The translations under genes were made by a program, and so were the position numbers. From contig JXTB01000471.1 in the NCBI GenBank assembly GCA_002914805.1, forward strand, positions 204,217 through 268,216: DNA of 64,000 bases. The letters are read 5' to 3'. The first letter of the stretch is position 1, and the number at the start of each line of letters is the position of its first letter. Source of the DNA: Parasponia andersonii (lineage: Eukaryota; Streptophyta; Magnoliopsida; Rosales; Cannabaceae). The notes below the pieces were generated by a model. It was given only the letters and a program-made list of their open reading frames with translations. It searched no databases and was not told the origin of the DNA. Below are positions 10,523-24,477 of the stretch, piece by piece.

Positions 10523-13327
10523 AAATGGAAGGCATTACAAGCTAAAAAATGATACGAGTGGAGAAATTTTGGCCAATGCCCAGGAGAGTGTTACATCATC
10601 AAAATGAATTATAAAGACTTTAATGGTAGGCAAATAATTCTACTTAATCGGGGGAGCAATCCCTCTTAGACATGCCTCCATAAGCTCTTGGCATCATCAT
10701 AGGAACCTTTATATGCCGAGGTATGTCCATTTTGAGCTACAGGCTACAGCCATTGACGTCGAAGTACTAAACACATTATCTCAGCTCTACGAAAGGCAGA
10801 TAGATATATATTGAGCCCGTAATATGAAATAATCCCAACTATTTATACCGTAGGATTTGAACCTGAGCCCCGTCTCTTAGAAGCATGGAAATATTAGATG
10901 AAAAGATACTGTATTCTCGTGTATATGTAAAATGTGGATAATGTTAAATATATATCAATATCAGTAAAATATAAATAAAAAAATGAGCTAATATCGAGAT
11001 ATTTATAGATATTATCATAACAATATCGTCGATATTTTAAAATATCGACTGAAATACAAATTTTTTTTTCCAAATCATTTTTTTTTAAAAAAATAAAAAA
11101 TGATAGTAAAAAATATAAATAAATCATAGTTTTCTTTCTATAATATATTGGCAAAGTTTTGGAATTCTTTGTATTCGATGAAGACCATAGTTGTAGAAAT
11201 ATTGGTCTTGGAATGGTACTTGGGCAATTGAGAAACAATTTAAAAAATAAAAAAATGTAAGAGCCAAGGAAGATTGGGTCAGATTGATGAAAATTATATT
11301 TCTACGAGTTTCGAATCAATAAACATAAGAATTGATCAAATTTCATATGAATATCATCGTGATTTTCATAATTACAATAGAGGATCTAGTCAGAACTACA
11401 AAAGCAAGATAATTTCTTTGACTATGAAATATTTATTCAATCTTATCCTCAATTAAAATTGAAATGTTCATATATATATATATATATATATATCCATCAA
11501 AATTTTTTATCAAGTTAGGTAAATTCAAATTACCACATTTATGAGTCTACTATTGGAAGCGACAACTTTGTAGGACATAATTACTTTGGTAGAATAATTT
11601 AGGAAAGATATTATTTAAACTAAGGTGGGAATTTCTCATATGATTTTCAACCTCATAAAATTATTCTATATTATCGTTGATTTTTATTTATTTTTAATAT
11701 AATTTAGAACTAATTACAATTTGTAAGGTAATAATATGAAATGTATTAAATAAAATAGTATGATATGTATTTTAATTTTAATATTATTCTGTGAAACAAA
11801 ATTTGATTATTTTTCTACTATATACGTATATTTTATTGTCTTATATATATTACAAATAAAAATTTTTAAAAAATAAAAATTAGTATAAATTATGCAATAT
11901 TACTTGTTTTATCATTTCATAGAATTTCTCTTGAAAATTTTGAATTTTATGATAAATTTCGGTAATTTCTCAAAATATCTTCAATATTCATCGACATTAT
12001 TTTTAAAATTAAACCTTGACGTCGATATGAACATTGAAATTTTAATTCTGTTCGGGGTGTAAGCTCAATGCCATTAGCTAACACCTTGGTGGTATTCTAA
12101 CTCGTGCATTGCACATAACAAATATTTTCGGTCTATATGCCTATCATTTACATTAACTTGAAAGAAGTGCGCATATTCTTCTAACATTTTAGCCTCAAAA
12201 ATACAACGCATATTCTGTTAAGATTTTCGGTATAAGTAAGCGAAGGGGTGTAAAAGTAAACAATTTAACGACAGGGGGCCAGATACAAATTAAATCAACG
12301 ATTGACAAGTTGAGGCTAGACACCTGCTAACTAGCACGTACGACAGTTTTGATTGGACAGAACAAAACAAAATACGTGCTTTTTTTAAAATCGAAATTCA
12401 CCTGCTACGATACGAAACGAACATTATTATACTAGTCACATTTTCTGAACGCTAATGCGACAGAACAAGCCCACTCCTCTATGTCTGCTAGGCTGCAACT
12501 GTAGTTGCAACGTACACTTACAGCTCCAACAAATCAGTACCAGAGAGGAACACAAAGCACAAAGTGCTTACGACTTTATGCTAGTGAATGAGTTTGGCTT
12601 AAGAATGATAATGGGGTTGAATTGGACAAATTAATTCGACCTTATATTTTTCACTTAAAATGTTCAGGAAATGCAGTTTTTATTGGGTAAATAAAGCTGT
12701 TTATCACTCTAAAAAATGGCATCATTCTTTTCGGCACATGAAAGTCCTTCATTGTGGGAAAAGTATAAAATGTTCATCGTTTACGAAAAAATATAAAATC
12801 AAATGAATCATATCAAGTGATATCTGATGCCACAATATAGCATTGATTATCCATTCAGGTAAATTCGTGTAAAATGACCTAGCAACAGTCTAACTATTCT
12901 CATTTCTTGCATGTGATTAAAGGCACTTAAAGAGGAAGAGAGAACAACGAATAGTCTCCCTTCCTAAAACAGAAAAGACAAAGAACTCAGTTAAACCTTG
13001 ATCTACAATGAATTTGTAAGAGAGATCATTTAAGAGACGCTTTAATAACCAGCATACTAAAACAAAAGTACAAAATGCAAGCAAAACTCCATTTGTTCAA
13101 ACGGTAATCCAAGGCCTAACTGTTTATTGATGTATAAAGCTCCGAGGGGGCAGGGGCAGTCGGTTGAAATTCAAAAACCCTTCATCCACGAGAGACACCT
13201 TTCTTTTAGTCGTTGAATGTATCTTTGGAAAGCACCCTCAGTTCCTAAACGGAAAAAACTTGAGAAGTAAAACAAATCAAATGTGGATCTACGCTGGAAT
13301 TGTCAGCTCACATTGGAGACGGAGGCA
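10523..13327. other. Intergenic region between Mutator-like element and uL1m 3' end
   Basis: No supported gene. It holds a TA microsatellite at 11470-11493, ATATCGA-rich blocks at about 10990-11050 and about 11940-12030, and a hairpin-like GCTGCAACTGTAGTTGCAACG at about 12491-12511. The ORFs at 10894-11238 (minus) and 11274-11456 (plus) are low-complexity or unrecognised. The last few hundred bases probably include the uL1m 3' UTR. Confidence 0.4.
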
Positions 13328-16300
13328 TCATTTAAGTTTGTTGTAGTGATCGGCAGCCTTGGATAGTGACTGTATTGATATAGGGAATCCAGGACCCATC
13401 TGCGCATGTCAGCAATGTGAAATGTTACTCGAAAAGTGGCTACACCTATTTGAAAGAGATGTACACACGCATCTGTAATAGCAAGGATTATGAGCTTACC
13501 GTGCTGCATATATGGAAGGAGTTTATATACCCTGCATATTTGGATGCTGCAGAATAAAAGCGGGAAGACACGTATCGTAAGTCCTTTCATCTGTTTTAAT
13601 AATATTGTACTACGTCGACTATGCATTAGCCAACAAATAGATAGAAGTCCTTGTAAAGTGAACTATTCAACAAAGGACGGTGATGCTTGAGGTTGGAGTA
13701 TAAAAAAACTGAAGAAGGGTAAACCAAGTTAAAAGGTTATCAAGAAATCCGGAGCTGAAAAGCTTCACTTAACAAGCAAATATAAATTGAGCATGGAAAC
13801 TTGTAAGCTGTTGAGCAGCATTGAAGACTACCATTATACCATGTAAAAGTTCAATAAAAATTCGATTTTGCTCAGCACCTCTTCAGTTGCCATTTTAATC
13901 ATATATCAGTCCCTTGACTGAGGAAGACAGCACTATATTCCTGCATCTGAAGCTCAATTATGATCGTTGGTCCAAAACATTGATTAATAATTTAATCGTT
14001 AATGAATTGCTATGACCTGATATCGTAAGTTCGAGCTACCCGGCTGTCAGGTTGTTCTATTACTGACTCTATCAGGCTGTTTCTTTAATAAAGTTTACAG
14101 TTGAACCCAAGTTAATAAAAAGCAAGTGAACTCATGAAAAGTTAAGCCCATGATTAGCATGCTGGCTCCTCCCAGCCCTAGGCATAAGTGTTGAGAGTTG
14201 AAAGAGACTAGCACGTAGAAGTGATGAACAAGGCTTTCAATATCATTTTTAGGCACCAAGAGATGTTTTCCTAATTTGGAGGCGAGTCGTATGCCTCAGT
14301 CTCAAATTCAAATTATAAAAAACTACAGAACTAAAAGTTTGTATCAAATTCATCATCAGAATAATTTCACAAGGACAAGGTCTTAACTTATAAAAAGGCA
14401 CAAACAAACACACATACATCACAACTAAAACTTATAAGAGTTTATAAATATAAATTCGAATGTTCACATATCACAAATGCTAAATGAGAAGCCTATACTA
14501 GCAGCGGCTTTTTCTGTTTCGGGGTCTTTTTAGCTTGTGCTCTGCCTAAGTTTCAGGCTGCTGAAACTAATTCAAACCCAATTCAAAAAAACCTCATCCT
14601 ACCCATTTTAAATCAGATTTTCTGGCGCATATGCCTTAAAGGCCCTTCGCCATCTGAGGCATGTGCCTCAACACTCCCTTGACTGCCTCACCTTGAGGCA
14701 CACACCTCAAATGCTTTTGAAAACAATGGTGATGGTATTATGGGAACTTAAAGTTCAATGTATAGATAATTTATACTTATATGTCTCAGTTTATAAGGAA
14801 TATCCAAGAATACAGCAATGTGTTTCACTCACCCTTTTTTAAGCCTTGAGGTTTGGCAAGCAAAAGAGCGTTCATGAATGCACCAATATTCTCACGTAGA
14901 TAATCCTCTGAATAGCTCACCTGAATAGTAATGATACATGTCATCAAATAACAAGAAAAAGAATAAGAATAGTACTAACTTATTAACAAACAGACAGAAA
15001 GGAAGAAGCCTATAAGCACGTAAAAGTTGTCTCCAGCAGGCAACTCTTGGAAGGAGTATTTTAGAATAAGATAATGGTACCTTCCCAACTCCCATGTGGA
15101 CAATTGATGTTTTGTCCATTTTAAATTCAGTATGACCTTGTCTTACTTTGTTCATTGCCTCCAAAACATCATTCGTCACAGTGCCTAGCTATACAAAGTG
15201 TTAGTACCAGCAATTAAGACTTCAATTATGTCACCATAAGATTTGTTAATTAAATAAGAGATGGAGGGTTGAACTCACTTTACGGTCAGGCCAAAGACCA
15301 CGCTCTCTAAGAATCCTTGAAATCTGTAAACAAAGAGGACCCATCAATAACTGAAAAATCACTTAATTTACTAGTACAAAAGTACCAACACCATCAAAAT
15401 TTCAGAAATCAGAAACCTTCCCCAAACGCAGAATCATTTCATTTGTTGCAAAACACTTGTCAACATTGAGCTTGTTACTGCCTGCAAATATTTAAGTGGT
15501 TTTAGATCTGTAAGCTAAATTGATTATAATTGAAAGCTTATACTCACCCAGTGTTCATAGAATGAATATCTAAGAAGTAAGAACATCTTATAACCCATTG
15601 ACACAATAACATATTAAAAATCTGTTGGAAAGATCTATTCATCTAAGGGATCAAAAATTTCTCTGGCACAACAATTAAATTAAAAAATATATAGACGGAA
15701 GTTTGGTTTAGTACCAGCAACTTCTTCAACGAGTTCAGCACCACCAACAATATCAGCTCCAGCAGCTCTAGCTTCATCTGCAAGCTCCCCTTCGGCAAAA
15801 AAGGCAACCCTGACAACCTGAAAATTTACAATGTTTAGGCAACCAGCTGCAACCAAAGTAACAAATATTACAACCTCATGATTGTGCAATAGTTTAAGTG
15901 ATGATACCTTCCCGCTACCATGAGGAAGAGTCATGTTACCACGAACTCCCCGTCCCTGCAGACCAATTATGATAGCAGGCCATGTAAATATACCAAATAT
16001 ATATATATATATACAATGTTATTTTTTTTCTATACATGGATGGACGAGAGACTCAATATCATGATAAAAGGAAATAAAAAAGAAGAAGAGAAAGAAATAA
16101 ATCTATAGACCCCTCAAACAAACATGTCTAGGTGAATAACACCATGATGCAGCATACGTAAACATTGTAAGAAAATATGACTACGAAGAACCTACTGATA
16201 AAGTTTGAACTACTTATTCATAAGCCAAAATCATGCTGCCAATCATTTGATGGCACTACAAAATCTGGACACCAAATTTGACAACTATTTACAGAGACTA

Positions 16301-17393
16301 GAATATGAACCAAAACCATTATTGAAGACAAGCCATGATTAAAAAGAAATCTACAAATGTCTCGGCAATCACGGATACAGTTCATACCAATAAGAAGATA
16401 ACTGAGTATTCAAACTCTAATAACAAGGAAAATGGACCTTGAATCAAATTCAAGGGAGAAGAGTTTACTGAAATAACTGGCTTCTTACCGCTCGCTTTGC
16501 ATCAATACCCAATTTTACATGTGCTTCAACAGTTTCATCAAAATTGCACCTGGCACTAGCCTGAAAACTAGAAAACAAGATTAAGAGATTAGCAATGAGA
16601 ACTATCTTTAGGATAAACGAAACTGTTGCCAAAGCATATTGAAAAAGTCGGAATCCAATTGGGAAACAATGAGGCTATTTTCTCTTACTTTTCTCGGAAA
16701 CCAAACACACCTGGTGGATCAATCAACATGAAAAATAAAACGAAAGAAGGAAAAAGGAAAAACCTTTACACTGACCTTGACTTGCCGAATTGCTTCCATC
16801 AAATCAAGGACGGGTTTCCTCTCCTTCTTCTCGACCTTAATCAGCATCGGGAAAGGAGCCACCACTTTCTCCTCCTCCACAACTCTAAACACTCTCCTCC
16901 TCATCCGATTCTCCGCCTCGATCTGCTGCTTCTCCCTCTGCAATTCCTCGCTCTCACTCGCAGGCCGTTCGGCATTTTCGCCAGAGACCGAAACCTTATC
17001 TTCCGGCAAAGGCGCGGCGCGTGATGGGTACGAGACCGGCGTAATAGACGGCGCGTCCCTAATGAACCGGGCGTCCTCGCGGGTCCAGGTGGAGCGGGCA
17101 TCCTGGCGAGGCGTCCAGAGGTGTTGCGGCGGAGGTGTCTGAGTCGGCTGAGGAGGCTCTTCTTCGGGCGGGGATGGGTCTTTGGGTTTGACGGCGTACG
17201 AAACGGGCTGGATTGGTACGGACCTCGGGGCCTTTGTTGGGGGTTCGGGTGCGGAAGGGTTTGGATCCGATTCGGATGGTGGTGGTGAGCAAAGGAATCT
17301 GTGAAAGCGGAGAGCTGGTGGAAGTGGGAGACGGTGGGAAGGTGTAGCTAGGTAATGGCGGCGAGCTTCCGAGAGGAGCCTATGGGCCGCCAT
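13328..17393 (-). CDS. Ribosomal protein uL1, mitochondrial type (L1p/L10e family), ten exons
   Basis: Exons on minus: 17393-16776, 16560-16489, 15955-15908, 15817-15715, 15481-15417, 15323-15279, 15188-15081, 14920-14833, 13546-13500, 13399-13328. All are GT-AG and join in frame to 421 residues. The N-terminus (MAAHRLLSEARRHYLATPSHR) is Arg-rich like a mitochondrial presequence. A Pro-rich linker follows, and the L1 domain starts near residue 195 (KKERKPVLDLMEAIRQVK). L1 signatures are ETVEAHVKLGIDAKRAGRGVRG, TLPHGSGK, ADEARAAGADIVGG, NKVRQGHTEFKMDK and SSTMGPG-like CSTMGPGFP. uL1 binds large-subunit rRNA at the L1 stalk. The start at 17393 is preferred over an in-frame ATG at 17501, because the upstream part is a TG-microsatellite leader. 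The long N-terminal extension matches plant nuclear-encoded organellar L1. It looks intact. Confidence 0.92.
13601..14800. other. Large intron 8 of uL1m
   Basis: This 1.29-kb intron (between exons ending 14833 and starting 13546) contains repeated GAGGCA/TGCCTCA motifs at about 14620-14720, such as TGAGGCATGTGCCTCA and TTGAGGCACACACCTCA. They can fold into hairpins and may be remains of a small transposable element. No coding signal. Confidence 0.35.
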
Positions 17394-17404
17394 GAAAAGC
17401 AGAC

Positions 17405-17424
17405 GAGTGTGTGTGTGTGTGTGA
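17405..17424. repeat. TG microsatellite in uL1m 5' leader
   Basis: A short GT/TG dinucleotide run sits just upstream of the uL1m start codon at 17393. Confidence 0.7.
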
Positions 17425-17501
17425 GACCGAGTGAGTGAGAGTCGGGGTTTTGGGGGGTTTATGAGGTTTAAGGCCACGGATGCTTTTCCTATTTTCACCA
17501 T

Positions 17502-18254
17502 AAATCAACTGACAGATGATGAGGCATTCTCAAAATGTGAGGCTTAAGAGAAAAAAAAAATAAAGAAAATATATTTTTGCCCGTTTGCTGTTTAGCACTA
17601 ATAAACTGCATTGAATTCTATAAATTTTTGCCCCGCTTTATTTTTATTTTTATTTTTATTTTCCTAAAAAAAATGTCTAAATTTAGTGAATTTATTTTTC
17701 CCTTTTTCCGGAAGCAAAGATACAATTACTTGAAATATATTCAATAATATTCTTTAAGACGATTTTTATTTTTTATTTTTTGAAATGAAAGGTTGTTAAC
17801 AGTAATCTGATGTGCCAACATTGTGTTTGTGTTTGCAAATGAACAAGTGTGTCAATTGACATTGAGGCTCTTGCACTCAATCTATGGTTTGGTGTGGAAG
17901 CTTCAATAGTATTCGGAGTGCGGGAAAAAGAAAAAGAAAAGGGCAGTAATGATATGATAAAGAGAGCGAGAGGGACTAGACTACTTTGTATTTTAACATG
18001 CAGTTATACGTAAAGTAACATATTCTTATACCGAGATGATTATAGTAGCAAAAAAGATTGTCCACGACTATATGAACGCTGCGTTAAACTCTTAACTCTC
18101 AATTTCCTTCTTGTCATCACGATGCCAATTGGCAACCAAAAAAAAAATTCAAATTTAACCTTTCCAAATTCCAACTACAGAAACATCATCGGCAATGTTA
18201 GCTCATAAAAAGCATTTGGATTCCTTTTTTTTTTTTGGCGTGTATAATTTTCCA
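17502..18254. other. Intergenic region between uL1m 5' end and MIP3 3' end
   Basis: AT-rich, with TTTTTATTTT runs (about 17638-17662). No gene is seen. It should contain the uL1m promoter (left part) and the MIP3 3' UTR (right part, near 18200). Confidence 0.5.
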
Positions 18255-21200
18255 TCAGATATAACTAGAATTCCCCAATAGTAAATCAAGCATGTCATCA
18301 GGAGTCACGAGTGTTGTTCCACCCAGTATCAATTCTACATCGGGTCTTCCACTATCAGATAATGCCTCCTGAGCTTCACGTACCTTTTTATTCACAACAG
18401 AAACAAAATCAGCTTCCTTTTTCAACTGGATAGAAATAGTGTATAATAAGAAGAAAATTTCAATTGCTAGAAAATCAGCAGCAATGCAATGCAGCATTTG
18501 GCTAGGAGTATAGAAACAAATAAAAGAAAGCTCAAACAGTTGAAGAAATTCAGACCTCAAGGCCGTTGATGCCTCCGACGACAAAAACCAGGATGACATT
18601 TTGGTCCCCTAGACTTGGTTTTGCCTGGAAAGTTTAGCTAGCTTTCTTTAGCATGCTTGAACTATTGAAATACGATAAATGAAAGAAGTCATGGGAGTAA
18701 ATCATGGAAGTAAAACTTTACCTGCCCAAGGCCAAATCTTCCAAACCCACTTTTAAAAAGTCGTCCCACAGTAGAGGAATGGTACTCCATCCCAGGAACA
18801 TCATTCTTGCCCAAAACCTTTGTTAAAAGTTTATAAAGTAATCCTTTACTTGTGTAGGGATCTCCACCAAAATTAATGTTGGAAGCAATCGTTCCATCTC
18901 GCAATGGTTTATTCTTCCTCTTCCAATCGGATAATTTATGTAGGAATTTAAAAAGGTTATCAACCCTGTCACGTAATTCCAACTTCAGCTGCATATTACC
19001 ATACAAGTCTTTGTTACTACTATCCTCCTCATCATCAGCATCTTCATCACCCCACTTACCCCATTGATCATCATCGATATCCAAGTGATCTGAAGACGCT
19101 TCTTTGTTTTCTTCTGATTTGACACTGTTAAGGTTGCCCTCAAGCTCTTCCATGAGACCATTGAGAAATTTCAGTTTTGCTACTCCTGGGTTTTCAAGAA
19201 TTGCATCAACAATAGAATCTTTCAAGAGTTGCTCCTCTTGCCAAGAGAAAGGGCCATCAGGTCCAGATGTTGGGAAATTCTCACCAGCCAATATATATCC
19301 ACTTATCATAAGGAGTAGGGCATCTTGAAATGAAAGTATAGCATCTGAGGCTTCTGCTTTTCCCTTCTTTTGTCCACCTGATCCCACAAAAGCACTTTTA
19401 TTGATGAGATCACCAATTTGAGCCGCAAGCATCTGGCTAGTGTCTCCACCAGCACTTACACTCAATATTTTCTCAGCACTGATAAATGCATCCCATCTTG
19501 CAGAATTTGATTCATCAAGGGCAACCAGCGTAGCCGCTGCTAATTGAATAATTCCTTTATTTCTCACTAAACAAGACTGACTCTTGGCCAGGGCTTTAAT
19601 CATGGCTTGCAACTCTGATTTTGTAGCGACACCAGGACGGGATTTAACATTCACAGTTATGTTTTCCCGGCGAATAGCTTCTTGAAGCCACTTCTTCACC
19701 AGTATTGATCCATCTCTTGTTCTTCTATCTAGTATTGCTTCCAAGTATGGAGTTCCACGAAAATTATCGGTGGAGACAAATGACCCATTCAGAAGCCCCA
19801 CTTCAGAGTGAAGAGGCTCTTTCTTATGGATTTTGTTTCTGAGATTAGTCAAATCTACAATCTGAGAAGCTGAATTGCTGGAGTCCCACCCATGTAGAAA
19901 CGCTTCAACACTTTCTAAGAGCCGGAAGTTATCTAATTCGCAGTCTTCTTCACTTAGAATTTTAGCAAGTGGTATATGAACATCAAGGGAAGCACGTTGA
20001 AGGCTAGAAGGGCCATTTTTTGGTTTGCTTTCTGAGCCTCTTATTTGCATGAAGGATTTTGTTCTCTCTCTTCTGTGCAAAGATGAAAACATACGATCAG
20101 TAAGTGAATCCCCATGACAGCATGGAGTAAGAAGATCAAGTGTGCGGTCAATGAGTAAAAGCCCCGCTGACCGTCTGCGTCGACCTACATCATAAAGGCT
20201 CGACATGTCTGTCAAAATTTTTCCTATGGTTTTTGAAAGATCACCGAGGGAAAATATTTCCATTTTCAAATCCATCTGCAAAATAAGAAAAAAAGACTTC
20301 GAGGTCAAGATAGAGTGAACAACTAAAACAATCAGCACAAAAAGCACAAGGAATTATCAGTCAAGGTGGGAGGGGAGCTGGAAGATTCGTGTCCATATGA
20401 TATAATCTAGAAGTAATTACGAAAATGTTCTGATTCTTCACTAGAGTTACTAGTTTAAACTACTATGGGCTTACTTGGTTATAATCTTATTTTTTTTGTT
20501 TCTAAAAGTGTAATAAACAGTGGACATAGTCTCAAGAAACAAAAAACAATAAGAACTATCATTTCACTTTCGAAAGCAAAGAGACAAAAAACAAAAGACG
20601 AAAATGTTACTAAGCGGGCCAACATATGCACAAGCATCGCCAGAAAAACTATATAGCAGTTCAATCAAGGCATAAAAAAAGTTTTCCTTTTAAGCCGTGG
20701 AAATACTGTTAACTTTTCTATTTGGAATCATACAGAACTCTTAAAGGATTATATCATGGATAAAGAAAAATAATTCATAAAATTTTGGTTACTCAACTGA
20801 CAACACAGTGAAAGGTTCTGGCCATTTTTTTAAAACATATGCCATTTTATCAAAACTCATTTTCAAAAGGTCCATTTCACCTAGTTTCTCGCTTTTTTAT
20901 ATGGCAACTTGGAATTTATACCAAACTTAAAAGGGCTAAAGAAAATAAATCTAAATGGTAAAGATAAATATATATGTTAAAACGGTAAGAAGTAGAAAAT
21001 TTTAAAAGACGAAAATGGGAAAGCAAAACGTGTACACATGTTCACATTGCATCGCAGTTATTACCTTGGCAACAAGATGGTAAAGAAAATTTGCAGTAAG
21101 AGTTGCTCCAGGAGGAGTATCATCACCATCATAAGGTGATCCAGTACTTAAGGGAGGCAATCCTGGACTAAAGGCATCCTCATGTTCAACTGATAAGTAT

Positions 21201-22714
21201 GCTTCAGCCATTGATCCCTCTGAAGGTAAAACAAAGACTCTCGGTGAAAGAGGACACAAAATCAATGGGAAGTGATGTACAGAAACAACCAACTTTTGTC
21301 CTAAATCTTCTGTGCCTTCTATCAGATTATCTTTGTAAAATGCTCTTCCACTGGGACTGGCATCAAGGTGGCCCTCTTCACTGGAAGTGAGTTGTGACCA
21401 TCCTTCTTCTTCAGAGGTCAAATTCAAATTCTCCTTTAAGTTTACACGTTCAAGCTTCTTGGACTTTGCGACATATTTCTTAGCATGTTCTTCATAATCT
21501 TGGACAAGCAAGGATTCATATTCATGAAATGCATCTGGTCCTAGAGGTGAATCAGGGTATGCTGAATGACCTATCTGCAATTAACAAAACATTTGACAAG
21601 ATTAAAATGAAACACACTCAACTGTTGGTGCTGCTGCATTAATGTCTTCTGAGTACATTGTTTAAAGGGATATAACTCTGTAGTTAAAGGGATACAATCC
21701 TGAATTTAAATACGTACAAATAAAACTTAACATTTGAATGCAAGCCTGAAGATTCATTACAGTTAATCACCAACAGTACACGCAACCAAAAATATATGCT
21801 TAAAGAATCAAGTAATTTCATGTCCTCCCCTGTCAGGGAAGAGAAAGAACACAGTATTCTAGGGGAAAAAGCCTAATAGTATATTGGGATAAAGAGGAGT
21901 ATATGTACTGCGGACAACTCAAAACATTTTATGAAAGGATAGGAATTTGCATACTGCAAAAATAGCAACTTTATTCCATTTTCCCACCACCCAACCCTAC
22001 TTTTTTGGGGAAGTGGAATTTATGAAGTCCTCCATTAATCTATATTTTAGGCGAATTCAAAATATGAAATGAAGATTAAAACTATTAAATCAAAGGATAC
22101 TTGATGGTTGGAAAAAAGTAAAATAAGCACTAGCCGAAAAACTCTTTTAAAGAAGCACCTCTGAGATAGATGTGAATATAGTACAATGACGAACACCTTG
22201 GTGTGTGCTTAGGCAACGTAAAACATATCGATGTGCATCACTAAGTAGACGAGATGTAATGACCACAATTTTTCTTCCAGGATCAGAACTGGAGTTCCAA
22301 TCAGCCACCTACAAAAGAAGTTATAATGTATGATAGAAAAGTAATATAAGAGGTACCGGACTTGAATGAAAAAGCTAAGTGCACAATGTAACAACAGTTC
22401 TGCCTTGTAGAGGAATAGGGAACCTTAAAACGATTTCAGTGTTATATTGCTCAAGATTGAATTCTACTAGTGTAAACTCTATTCATCTTCTTTTTTGTAA
22501 TAATAAGAGTGAAACTAAAGGGCAGGGAAGTGCAGATTACGAGTATATGGAAGAAAATTTACAGCTTGACTTGTAACAAAAGAATTGATGACCTAATGCC
22601 ATGCATCTGGATAATGTTGTGCAGTCACTAATGGAAGTGTGGATATGCTTGTCTAGAGTTAAAAGCAAAAAGATGAAAAGCGAAAAAATCCAAAACAAAG
22701 CTTATGGCGACATT

Positions 22715-22750
<36 letters not shown>

Positions 22751-23545
22751 AGATCAAAGGAACACATGTTTTCCAGACTGCAAACGGCACGTGCACCAAG
22801 GTCCAATAATACAGGAAATGCCCCCATAAATTGGAAACTCTCTGTAGATCCAGCATCAAGGTAAACAACGGCGCCATCAATATGCTCTGATATCTATATG
22901 CAGAAAAGTAAAGAGTTAATCAAGGACACAACACACTAGAAATTATGTCGGCCAGATGAGCATGGCTACGTACAACCAGAGGAAATTCTATATAACTCGA
23001 ACGAATAAGTGTCATGCGGATAACAGGTTGATTGGAGATGAAAAGATTGCAGAACATCTAGATTTAGCACCTTCTTCTGTGTTTTTCAAGCTACTTCTAA
23101 CCCATTTTTGCAATAGATTTCAGAAATCAACAATGCATGCTTATAGTAGTATCACTGTAATAAGTGGAGTACTGAACATGGTGTTCTCGCAAAACAACGC
23201 ATAAGATGCCAAGAACAAAAGCCTGCATCATATGATGCCTAACAATTCAAGGTTAACAGTCTAAAATACCATTAACAAGATTCTAAGACTTGAAGCAATA
23301 AATTAAAATGTCCTGCAACCACAAGCATCATGGTACATTGAAAAACCACTAGTTATGACAACATCACCTTTTCTCCACCATATCCATTTAATACCATTTG
23401 TGCGAAAATAAAATACCAGGAATCTATCAATACTAGTGATATCATCAAAATAAAATTGCTTGGAATTTCAATGAGTTAAAAAGTATAGGATTTTTACCTG
23501 GCGAAGGGAGTCGAGGCACGTTTTGGTGACGTCAACTAAAGCCAT
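18255..23545 (-). CDS. MIP3: Sec1/Munc18-family protein, MAG2-interacting protein 3 (MIP3) homologue, seven exons
   Basis: Exons on minus: 23545-23498, 22893-22750, 22308-22159, 21574-21065, 20275-18722, 18624-18556, 18425-18255. All introns are GT-AG and the sum is 2646 nt, or 881 residues, slightly longer than the Arabidopsis protein as I recall it. The N-terminus reads MALVDVTKTCLDSLRQISEHIDGAVVYLDAG, then KIVVITSRLLSDAHRYVLRCL. The middle has RRSAGLLLIDRTLDLLTPCCHGDSL, a typical Sec1-like 'LILIDRxxDxxTP' motif. An acidic stretch (DIDDDQWGKWGDEDADDEED) lies near residue 690. The end reads ILGGTTLVTPDDMLDLLLG. In Arabidopsis, MIP3 works with MAG2, MIP1 and MIP2 in an ER-localised DSL1-like tethering complex for Golgi-to-ER transport of storage proteins. 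The gene looks intact. The symbol rests on recalled similarity. Confidence 0.88.
22717..22748. repeat. TA microsatellite touching the MIP3 exon 2 donor site
   Basis: About 16 TA repeats. On minus, exon 2 ends at 22750 and the intron starts GTATATATATATA..., so the repeat begins inside the 5' splice site. Confidence 0.85.
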
Positions 23546-24477
23546 TTTTTTAGGGGCGGCGAAGAATTTTCAATTAGAGTTGTAACATCAATCTAGATAA
23601 GAATCTCTACATGAATTTACTCCAATTTGCCCACATAAATGTACCAACACAACAAGCTCATCTTGCAGATACAGAAAGCAAAAATAAATAAATAACTTCG
23701 ATAAAAAATATTATGATGTGGTTGAATTTGGAAAAATTTACATATAATCTGCTTGATCTCTACTGAATGCTATTATTACCGTAAAACCAAATGAATTCAA
23801 TTTTAAATTGTGTGCACTTTCTCGAGAAACAAACAGCTAAAATTGCAACGAAAAATTCCATGATTAGAGTGTGCATGAGACTACCTCAAGAGGTAAAAGT
23901 TGGATTCGCCGATCGTCGAATTGGCGACAACGGGAAATTGGAGTTTGAGGCTTCTGAGTCCTGAGTCGGACTCTTTCTTTCCGGCTCAAAAAGGCATGGA
24001 CTGAGCTTCCAAACTGCGCCCAATGTTTTGGGCTTAGCACCGGAGAAATCGACACGGATACAGGCTTGAAATGACTCTTCCAAGAATATTTGTTAGAAAT
24101 GTCATTGTTTCTAGATCAAATTGCCAAATAGCCATTTCTTACACCTATTTAATATAAAAGACGGACGTTTTATAATTTTATTTTGATACACGACCGTTTT
24201 TCAGTTAATATATATTTTTTAAAATAATTTAAATTTATACAAGATAAATCAATTTTTTTTAAAAAATAAATTAATATATTTTGATATATTAAATATGCAA
24301 ATGGCCAATTTTTCAAAACAATTTCGAAATGCAGACATTGTTTATGTTTGAAAAGGGGTCATTTTTTTAAATAGTGATCCAAAATTCTACCGTTCAGCTT
24401 AAAAGCGCCTTTTCAAATTTTTATTGAACGATGGCCTTTTCTCACGAAAGACCCTTTTTTTTTTGAGAAATTTATGC
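23546..24477. other. MIP3 upstream region
   Basis: This is the promoter and leader side of MIP3. GCCCAATGTTTTGGGCTTAG at about 24017-24036 contains TGGGCT, a site II-type element seen in many plant housekeeping promoters. A minus ORF at 23886-24083 overlaps it but has no family signal; a leader exon cannot be excluded. Confidence 0.4.

Noticed and set aside
10845-10875. tRNA or SINE B-box-like GGATTTGAACCT
   Set aside because: No A-box at proper spacing and no cloverleaf could be drawn.
11190-11456. ORFs flanked by ATATCGA-rich blocks, possibly a decayed hAT or similar element
   Set aside because: No transposase motif, and the inverted similarity between 10990-11050 and 11940-12030 is too weak.
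16626-17142. Plus-strand ORFs over uL1m exon 1
   Set aside because: Shadows of the minus-strand coding exon.
17394-17501. In-frame upstream ATG (17501) extending uL1m
   Set aside because: The extension is low-complexity with a His/Thr run from the TG microsatellite. The shorter form has a normal presequence.
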